NCBI GenBank assembly: GCA_963513935.1
Contig: OY740766.1
Span: 8,215,000 to 8,278,999 of the forward strand
Source: Aphrophora alni
Taxonomy: Eukaryota > Arthropoda > Insecta > Hemiptera > Aphrophoridae
Direction: 5' to 3'
Length of the DNA stretch: 64,000 bases
In this document: positions 56,869 through 64,000 of the stretch, piece by piece
How positions within the stretch are numbered: position 1 is the stretch's first letter
Layout: each line of letters starts with the position of its first letter
Notes under the pieces: generated by a model
The model's input: only the letters and a program-made list of their open reading frames with translations
Databases searched by the model: none
Told to the model about the DNA's origin: nothing
Translations under genes and position numbers: made by a program

Positions 56869-58064
56869 GAACCCGTTTTAGGAATAAGAAACACCCTTGG
56901 AGAGGAACATTTTCAAAAACCTTTCTTAGTACGTGTTTATAGACCTACACCAAACCATGTTATTAAATGCATAGCTCTAGGCTTCTTGGATCCAGAGATA
57001 TGGTTTAGAGGTAAGAAACACCCTTGGAGAGGAACATTTTCAAAAACCTTTCTTAGTACGCGTCTATAGACCTACACCAAACCATGTTATTAAATGCATA
57101 GCTCTAGGCTTCTTGGATCCAGAGATATGGTTTAGAGGTAAGAAACACCCTTGGAGTGGAACATTTTCAAAAACCTTTCTTAGTACGCGTCTATAGACCT
57201 ACACCAAACCATGTTATTAAATGCATAGCTCTAGGCTTCTTGGATCCAGAGATATGGTTTAGAGGTAAGAAACACCCTTGGAGTGGAACATTTTCAAAAA
57301 CCTTTCTTAGTACGCGTTTATAGACCTACCCCAAACCATGTTATTAAATGCATAGCTCTAGGCTTCTTGGATCCAGAGATATACTTTAGGGGTAAGAAAC
57401 ACCCTTGGAGTGGAACATTTTCAAAAACCTTTCTTAGTACGCGTTTATAGACCTACCCCATAAAATGTTATTAAATTCATAGCTCTAGGCTTCTTGGATC
57501 CAGAGATATACTTTAGGGGTAAGAAACACCCTTGTGGAGTGGAACATTTTCAAAAACCTTTCTTAGTACGAGTTTATAGACCTACCCCAAACCATGTTAT
57601 TAAATGCATAGCTCTAGGCTTCTTGGATCCAGAGATATACTTTAGGGGTAAGAAACACTCTTGGAGTGGAACATTTTCAAAAACGTTTCTTAGTACGCGT
57701 TTATAGACCTACCCCAAACCATGTTATTAAATGCATAGCTCTAGGTTTCTTGGATCCAGAGATATACTTTAGGGGGTAAGAAACACCCTTGGAGTGGAAC
57801 ATTTTCAAAAACCTTTCTTAGTACGCGTCTATAGACCTACCCCAAACCATGTTATTAAATGCATAGCTCTAGGCTTCTTGGATCCAGAGATATACTTTAG
57901 GGGTAAGAAACACTCTTGGAGTGGAACATTTTCAAAAACCTTTCTTAGTACGCGTTTATAGACCTACCCCAAACCATGTTATTAAATGCATAGCTCTAGG
58001 CTTCTTGGATCCAGAGATATACTTTAGGGGTAAAAAACACCCTTGGAGAGGAACATTTTTTTAA
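56869..58064 (+). repeat. 127-bp satellite, about 9.5 copies
   Basis: AGACCTAC starts at 56941, 57068, 57195, 57322, 57449, 57578, 57705, 57833 and 57960 (period 127, with 128-129 twice). Each unit contains AACACCCTTGGAGTGGAAC, AACCTTTCTTAGTACGCG, CATGTTATTAAATGCATAGC and GGATCC. Copies at the left edge have GGTTTAGAGG, later copies ACTTTAGGGG, so two sub-variants are arranged in blocks. The last unit is truncated. Reverse-complement copies lie at 19885-20240. Small open frames here are by-products of a period not divisible by three. Confidence 0.96.
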
Positions 58065-58069
58065 ATCCT

Positions 58070-60300
58070 ATCATCTTAAAGGCCTATGTTGTGCAGTTGA
58101 GTGAAATATAGTTTTAATGACCTTGGTCAAGGTTCATTTTAGTTTTTTATTAATTATTCCTCAAATGTAATGTTATTTTCTTGGTTAAATTCTGTAATCT
58201 TTGACTTTTACCAGGTTTGAATTTTTATTTTAAATTGTATAGCAACTCAATATGGACGAACCAGAATTGTTGGGGTGATGGTGAACAACACGTTTTGTTC
58301 AGTTGTATATAGAGGCTACATTTTATTAAAATTTGATTAAAATCGTAAAAGGTGACTTTCAGAATATTGTAATTTTGGTCTTATTTTATTACCAAATTTT
58401 AGATTTTCGCAAAATAAAAATAGTTTCCAGAAATATGTCTACATACCAAATTTGTTAAAAAAGCACAGCTCAAACTACATATAGACATAATTTCAATACG
58501 GTTTTTTTACGGTTAGGAAAAACAAACATTTCTGCTAAAAACTCGACATTTTTTTTGATCCATCACATAATTTCTCTATGAATATGTACGAAAGTAAAAA
58601 TAAATCTTTTATAAATAATTTTACTTCGTCGCGTATACGTGGGATAGAAGTAAATACATTTTAAATGGAACGACTTGAATAATTTAAACGGAAATATCGG
58701 ATTTGTGTTTAAAACCAACAATGTTTGAATTGTCTCATAATCCCATACACACAAAACCCAATATGAATTAAAGAAAGCATATTCGTAGCCATCTCCCCGG
58801 GGTTATCTGTTATCTGAAAATAAAATTAATCAATAATGCTGCCTTAGAAGTTGTAATCAGACTATTTCGATCACTTTTTATTAAAATTTAAAAGTTTATG
58901 AACCAATTTTGCTGACTGAAAGTATAATCAAAACTTTAGTGTCCGAGTTATTGTAAAAGAATATCTTGTCTTTCCTTTGTGCTATACTGTGAGAAAGTTT
59001 GTGCAATATTTACCTACATTTTTTTTTTGACTGTGGTGATATTTAGTTTTGAAGGGGGTAACGGGGAGAGGATAACAATAATTTTTTTTTTGTTAAAAAA
59101 GGTGTTGCAAATGTTTGTCATCGCATCGAAACCACTACGATAGACTTTATGTAACCGTACCTCTAGGACAGAGGGCGAAAGTGGATAGACAAGTAGGGTA
59201 AGAACAGAATGGGTTTACCTATAGCGAAACAAGTTGTTGTGCATCATCATGGAACACCCCCAGCCCCTTCATAATATGTACTAAAATCGAATCCTCTAAA
59301 TGTAATGCCTAAAATTTGGCCTTGTAGGAAACACTAAATTGAATAGGTAGATCAGTAAGGTAAGTTTATATGAAACAGTTTTGAGTATCAATTAAACCTA
59401 TAACAATGAATATTAGACTTGCAGTAAGGTAGACGTGTGGTAAGCTAATTGGTTACTATTGTACGCAAACGATGTTTACCAACTGATCCTTGTTAGAATA
59501 ATTGGTAACAGGTAATGTGCGAATCCGTTAAATCACTTGAAATCCAAACAATTTCACGGCTGAATTTCATTAGTCGACTTTCCATTTCAATGTTTGTTTG
59601 GCAATTAGCGAGTAAGGAAATGACAAACTAATTCTAAAAATAAAAACAAAAACCGCACGGACTGGAGGTGATTGTTACAAATGGTTGATTTTGTCATTCG
59701 ATTGACGTTGCTCCCACGGCTTTAGTGAAAGCGTCAACTTTTTTCTTCTCTTTGTGGTCGAGTCAGCTGTTTGATCAGCTGTGACAAGTTATATTGCACA
59801 AGGCGACAGTTTAACACTCAGTTTCTAATTGTTGCACTAGTATAGTTTAAACTTATTCAGTTGTATTTTTTTATGCATAATTGTATTTATTGACTGTTTT
59901 TATTGATTCGATTCGATTTTGTATCGTGGATCGACTGAGTATGAGCTGTTAGGGATCAGTGTTGCATGAAACAAGGTAATACTGTAGAATTACAGTTGCA
60001 GCCATTGTTTGATGGAGTTTATCAAATTTTTTTCAGAGTTCGAGAAAATTTAAGAACTTGAGTCTAAACAATAAAACTAACAAAATTTGCAGTACCTTCT
60101 AATTGGGCTGAGTATTTTAAAAAAATTATCGTTTATTTTACAATACACAGTACATAAATGAAACTTACTTTCGTAAAATCTACAAACACAGGTAGTAAAA
60201 AGGTAAGGTTTGTGAGGTAATTCCCAAGAGTATACCCAATACCCTTGGATATTCCACACTGTTTAATGCATTATTACTAAGTTTCTACAGATTCCCATTC
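58070..60300. other. AT-rich stretch, no gene seen
   Basis: Contains the repeat D boundary motif (GTGAGAAAGTTTGTGCAATA) at 58989-59008. No coding signal recognised. Confidence 0.45.
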
Positions 60301-60320
60301 CAGAAATAAAAATTAAAAAC

Positions 60321-60674
60321 CTTCTTAAAAAAACAAACTAAAAAAATTATAAATGACCATTTTTTACGATAACAGTTGTGATTTCATAATAATTATATTC
60401 TTAAAATGTAAACTACTAGTTGTAACAGAAACAAAAATGAGTCTTTATATCTTGTTTTTTTTTTTAAGTCGACGCCATGATTGTTCAAGCAATGAGCTCT
60501 TATACCGTATGCCCCAATCGATCGTGGCGTAGACATAAAAAAAAAGCAAGATATAAACACTCATATTTGTTTCTGTTACAACTAGTAGTTTACATTTTAA
60601 GAATATTATTATTATGAAATCGCAACTGTTGTTGTAAAAAATAATTATAATTTTTTTAGTTTGTTTTTTTGAAG
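60321..60674. mobile_element. fold-back element with ~160-bp arms
   Basis: Arm 60321-60483 (AAAACAAACTAAAAAAATTA, CAGTTGTGATTTCATAATAA, AAAATGTAAACTACTAGTTG, GAGTCTTTATATCTTG, GTCGACGCCATGAT) is inverted at 60519-60674. The loop is a ~35-bp segment including GAGCTCTTATACCG. No ORF. Arms differ at roughly one position in ten. Confidence 0.85.
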
Positions 60675-60689
60675 TCGGTCTTTTTTTTA

Positions 60690-61015
60690 AAAAAAATTCC
60701 CAATACTGGCATAAATGTCGTACAAGTACTGTATAGTTAACATAAAAACCTAACTATATGCTTGCATTTTATTCAAATGTAATTTTATCAATATTAAATC
60801 AAAATATTTCCAACTAGCCTGTGTCAATCAGGCGTCATTTTGGCAATTTTTTGCAACTACTGGCCAAGTACTGACTCAATCAGTAAACGGGAGCATACCC
60901 TTTCAAATGAGGCCACCCCCAATGAAATCGGTTAAGCCGTTCTGTAAATATGCGCGGACATACATATCAGGTCGAATACAGAACCTCCTCCTTTTTGAAG
61001 TCGGTAAGAGACAAT
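60690..61015 (+). repeat. possible retroelement 3' end
   Basis: Contains CAATCAGTAAACGGGAGCAT, CAAATGAGGCCACCCCCAAT, GAAATCGGTTAAGCCGTTCT and, near the end, AGGTCGAATACAGAACCTCC, then TTTTTGAAGTCGGTAAG. Very similar strings are common as 3' segments of dispersed retroelements in many insects. GAAGTCGG also occurs at 60671 at the edge of the fold-back element. No coding part seen. Confidence 0.35.
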
Positions 61016-61019
61016 AAGT

Positions 61020-61530
61020 AAAGTATAAAATGAATGCTTAGGATGTAATTTATCCAAATATCTATTACGATTGTACTTCCAGATTTATTGGTGAATGCGA
61101 TCATTATTGGATTTACAATTTAAAAAATCAATCAAAGGTTGTACTTCCCCTGAGGCAAGATTTACATTATAAAACGTCAATCAAAATAATTGGCAGTCTC
61201 TAGCAACAAAAAAAAATCATTATCAGAGACATAGTTACAAGAAATAGTTTTATGAGGATATATAGCAAGCGTGACAATAATTTTGCGATTTCTAAAACAT
61301 ACTGAGCAGCACAAATCTCTCCAACTGACAGAAAACCGCATTACCTTGATGTAAATTAATGTCCATATGTGAAGTACTGACAGAACGATTTAATTGTACT
61401 ACGCAAACAAAAATAGCAACGTCAGTAGAATGCTTAAGGAATTAGAAAAAAAATTATCCCAATCAAAACACCATCTCTCCAGAAATACCGGGTAGTAAGC
61501 TGTCGGTAAACAAACAAATAGCCCTTAGAC
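61020..61530. other. AT-rich stretch, no gene seen
   Basis: No feature recognised. Confidence 0.4.
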
Positions 61531-61531
61531 A

Positions 61532-62012
61532 TTTTATTATTATTATTATTATTTCCAGGACTACAACTAAGTACAGACTTATCTAGTAGTTATAACTTAA
61601 ATAAGAGATCACGGTGTTTCAGAAGTTCATTCCATTGAATGTCTCTTAAATTATCATCTTAACAAACACTACACCAAGTCAAGGGGTTTAGTTCTACACA
61701 GTCTTCGTACTATATTCCTATGCACTATCATCTGCTGCACACTAGCATTAGTATGGTTTTGGAGTCTTTTTTCGTTTTCTCTGCCACAGCGTTGATTTCT
61801 TCAACAATCGTATTCATTTTAAGATCTCTGTGAATATTTTCATTGCGTACGTACCATGACGCATTTACTGTTATTCGAAGTATTTTATTTTGAAACAATT
61901 GAATTTTGTTTATATTACTTTTCTTAGCACATCCCCACATCTGCAGTCCATAGCTCAACACCGGCTTAAGTACTTGCTTATATAACAGTACTTTATATCT
62001 CGTGCTTAATCC
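61532..62012 (-). pseudogene. jockey-like LINE ORF2 C-terminus with (TAA)n tail
   Basis: Minus strand: LSTRYKVLLYKQVLKPVLSY, GLQMWGCAKKSNINKIQLFQ, NKILRITVNASWYVRNENIH, RDLKMNTIVEEI, then after frameshifts VRRLCRTKPLDLV and stop at 61669-61671. These are the conserved post-RT blocks of jockey-clade LINEs. A short 3' UTR leads to an AAT/TAA repeat tail (complement at 61532-61553). The element is 5'-truncated at about 62012, typical of incomplete reverse transcription. It shows fewer lesions than the RT relic at 4880. Confidence 0.85.
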
Positions 62013-62023
62013 AGCTCCCCTAG

Positions 62024-62164
62024 AAAATGGCGGAATTTTTTAACATTTTACAAAATGCAATTTTAAACTTCATTGAAAAGATAAGAAGGTTCCCCATTTA
62101 AAGTACTCTATCATATATACAATTCAAAAGTTAGCTATTGCAACATTTTAGGTGGGATATCCTG
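62024..62164. mobile_element. short mariner-like MITE relic, second copy
   Basis: Shares AAAATGGCGGAATTTTTTAAC, AGGTTCCCCATTTAAAGTAC, CAAAAGTTAGCTATTG and the end GGTGGGATATCCTG before TA with 33312-33505. Its left end is truncated against the jockey fragment. Confidence 0.5.
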
Positions 62165-62165
62165 T

Positions 62166-62306
62166 ATTGATTTTTCTGTGTATTATTTTTGCCTCTTTCC
62201 AATTAAATTTGAAATATTCGGACCGATTATGTTGGGCTATTTTCAATTTATTAGTTTCTTCACTAATTCTTGATAACGAGAGTTGATTTATACTCTCTAA
62301 ACGTTT
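62166..62306 (-). pseudogene. GIY-YIG-like endonuclease fragment (Penelope type)
   Basis: A stop-free minus frame of 47 codons reads KRLESINQLSLSRISEETNK, then LKIAQHNRSEYFKFNWKEAK and IIHRKI. The IAxHxxxxxHxFNWxxAKIIHxE pattern is typical of the C-terminal GIY-YIG endonuclease region of Penelope-like retroelements. The GIY and YIG residues and the RT lie outside the fragment. It is bounded at 62164-62166 by the MITE and upstream by a TAA-type microsatellite (62310-62330). Confidence 0.45.
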
Positions 62307-62339
62307 TGAATAATAATTATTATTATTATTGTCATAAAT

Positions 62340-63055
62340 CGATATTACAAGAAACTAATATTACAACATTCGTCCTGCTATTTATTTTAAATTAAGAAAA
62401 TATGACAAAACTATAACTCCTTCTATGTTGCTAATTTTAATTATATAGATTAAATATGTTTTCAAAATATTCTAAATTGGTAAAGGAAGTTGATCTTTCT
62501 ATATCAACTTAATAGACGTTGGGAATAATTCATAATAAAAGAAAATATTTTAAATTTTTCAGTAGGCCTATATTTTAAGCTAGTCTTTAGTTTCGGGGGA
62601 TCGGTATTTTTACCAGCGAGGCTGGAAGTTGAACACGAGCGACCACAGACGAATCAGAAATAATTATCTGACTGGAACTCAACACGAATACAACTAATTG
62701 AGACGTGTCCAAGAATAACATGATGTTGTTTTGAAAGCTTTAATTTAATAATGTACCAGAGCCAAGCGAACAATAAATCAGTCCAACACAAGTGGCAAGT
62801 TAATTCGAAGCAATTCAATGAAGACATCTCCATATGATGGAAGGCGGCACGAATATTCATTACTGCATAATAATCAACTATTTCCAAATCGCTAAAACTG
62901 ACAATTTCAAGAGTTATGGACTCCCCTCCCTCCCCCCACTGTTAGGCAACGGATCATGCGTTATTTTTTGTTTTGTATCGTCTTCTCTTGGTAGCTCCGA
63001 TATAATAGTGATGAAATGAAATAAGGCAACCTTAATAATTAATATGGTCGGTATT
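62340..63055. other. AT-rich stretch, no gene seen
   Basis: No feature recognised. Slightly higher GC at 62590-62680. Confidence 0.4.
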
Positions 63056-63059
63056 CAAT

Positions 63060-64000
63060 TACAGCAAATGTTAAATTCTATAAATATAAAATTAAAATAT
63101 ACGATAATCATGAGAGCAGATTTTAAATTTGATAAACATAAAAACAGAGTTGAAAATCAATAAATAAGGGCAATACACTAATTCTATATACATAAATGCA
63201 GATTTTAAATACAAGAATAATTCAATAAATATAAATGCAGATTTTACATTCGATAAACCAGAATAATTCTATAAACAAGAAACCAGATTATAAATTCGAT
63301 AAACAATAATAATTCAATAAATATAAATGCAGATTTTAAATTCCATAAATATAAGAATGATTCAATAAGCATGAAAGCCGATTTTAAAATTCATGGAGGA
63401 AAGACTATTAGAAAAAGATGAGAATAATTTAAGAAACACAAAATCAGATTATAAATTCGATAAACAAGAATAATTCTATAAATGAGAAACCAGATTATAA
63501 ATTCGATAAACAAGAATAATAAATAAATATAAATGCAGATTTTACATTCGATAAACCAGAATAATTCTATAAACAAGAAACCAGATTATAAATTCGATAA
63601 ACAATAATAATTCAATAAATATAAATGCAGATTTTAAATTCCATAAATATAAGAATGATTCAATAAGCATGAAAGCCGATTTTAAAATTCATGGAGGAGG
63701 AAAAACTATTAGAAAAAGATGAGAATAATTTAAGAAACACAAAATCAGATTATAAATTCGATAAACAAGAATAATTCTATAAATGAGAAACCAGATTATA
63801 AATTCGATAAACAAAAATAATAAATAAATATAAATGCAGATTTTAAATTCGATAAACCAGAATAAATCTATAAACAAGAAACCAGATTATAAATTCGATA
63901 AACAATAATAATTCAATAAATATAAATGCAGATTTTAAATTCCATAAATATAAGAATGATTCAATAAGCAAGAAAGCCGATTTTAAAATTCATGGAGGAA
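63060..64000. repeat. higher-order tandem repeat, ~299-bp unit
   Basis: TCATGGAGGA lies at 63391, 63689 and 63990, giving units of 298 and 301 bp. Within each unit, 40-50 bp subunits recur (AAATTCGATAAACAAGAATA, ATTCTATAAAYRAGAAACCAG, ATAAATATAAATGCAGATTT). The region 63060-63390 is a more diverged run of the same subunits. The array continues beyond the window. The paired open frames at 63391-63576 and 63689-63877 (minus) are products of the repeat. Confidence 0.93.

Noticed and set aside
56866..57706. Open frames of 67-70 codons with repeated FQKPFLVRVYRPTPNH peptides
   Set aside because: They arise from the 127-bp satellite; the period is not a multiple of three and the same DNA is a repeat in inverse orientation at 19.9 kb.
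63391..63877. Two nearly identical minus-strand ORFs rich in I, F and Y
   Set aside because: They are shadows of the 299-bp higher-order repeat.

Overview
This is AT-rich nuclear DNA of an animal, almost certainly an insect. The evidence is repeated short blocks of the arthropod telomere-type repeat TTAGG, a LOA-type retrotransposon whose ORF1 carries a DUF4780-like domain, and a dense mix of Tc1/mariner, PIF/Harbinger, jockey-like, CR1-like and Penelope-like relics. Microsatellites are long and there is no operon structure. The order of insect cannot be fixed from the sequence. I find no host protein-coding gene that I can name, and no tRNA or rRNA gene.

Layout. 0-6 kb: decayed non-LTR retrotransposons (CR1-like at 1-290 and 3655-3995, an RNase H-bearing relic at 2930-3545, a jockey-like RT at 4880-5380), a ~215-bp tandem array and an inverted pair of tRNA-like SINE ends. 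6.2-7.5 kb: a very homogeneous 109-bp satellite with 12 copies. 9.5-13 kb: two Penelope-type elements with hammerhead-ribozyme motifs, an internally deleted Harbinger element with perfect TAA duplications, and TTAGG arrays with duplicated flanks. 13.1-13.6 kb: a 0.5-kb GA/GACAGA microsatellite. 14-39 kb: mostly low-information AT-rich DNA containing mariner-type elements (14.86, 26.05, 31.37, 33.3 and 34.7 kb), a small copy of a 127-bp satellite, a recombinase-like non-autonomous element (28.0 kb) and RT relics.

39.665-44.730 kb is the best-preserved gene unit: a complete LOA-clade non-LTR retrotransposon with 5' UTR, ORF1, ORF2 (endonuclease, RT, RNase H, zinc knuckle), poly(A) and a 13-bp target-site duplication, disabled by one frameshift in ORF2. 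46-51.6 kb holds two more copies of the recombinase-like element flanking a 1.63-kb mariner with ~207-bp inverted repeats, then another RNase H-type LINE tail. 53-54.3 kb is strongly pyrimidine-rich. 56.6-58.1 kb has CT/TA microsatellites and the main 127-bp satellite array. 60-62.3 kb has a fold-back element and nested jockey, mariner and GIY-YIG relics. The last kilobase is a higher-order repeat that continues past the window edge.

Nothing here works as a host pathway; the content is a community of transposons. The most interesting signals are (1) a three-copy non-autonomous family with a short ORF resembling the N-terminus of a tyrosine recombinase and a recurring GAGCAAAGTG-type motif at both ends, (2) hammerhead motifs in inverted arms, (3) TTAGG blocks at three loci each lying at the junction of a duplicated flank, and (4) a box shared deep inside the long inverted repeats of two otherwise different mariner families.
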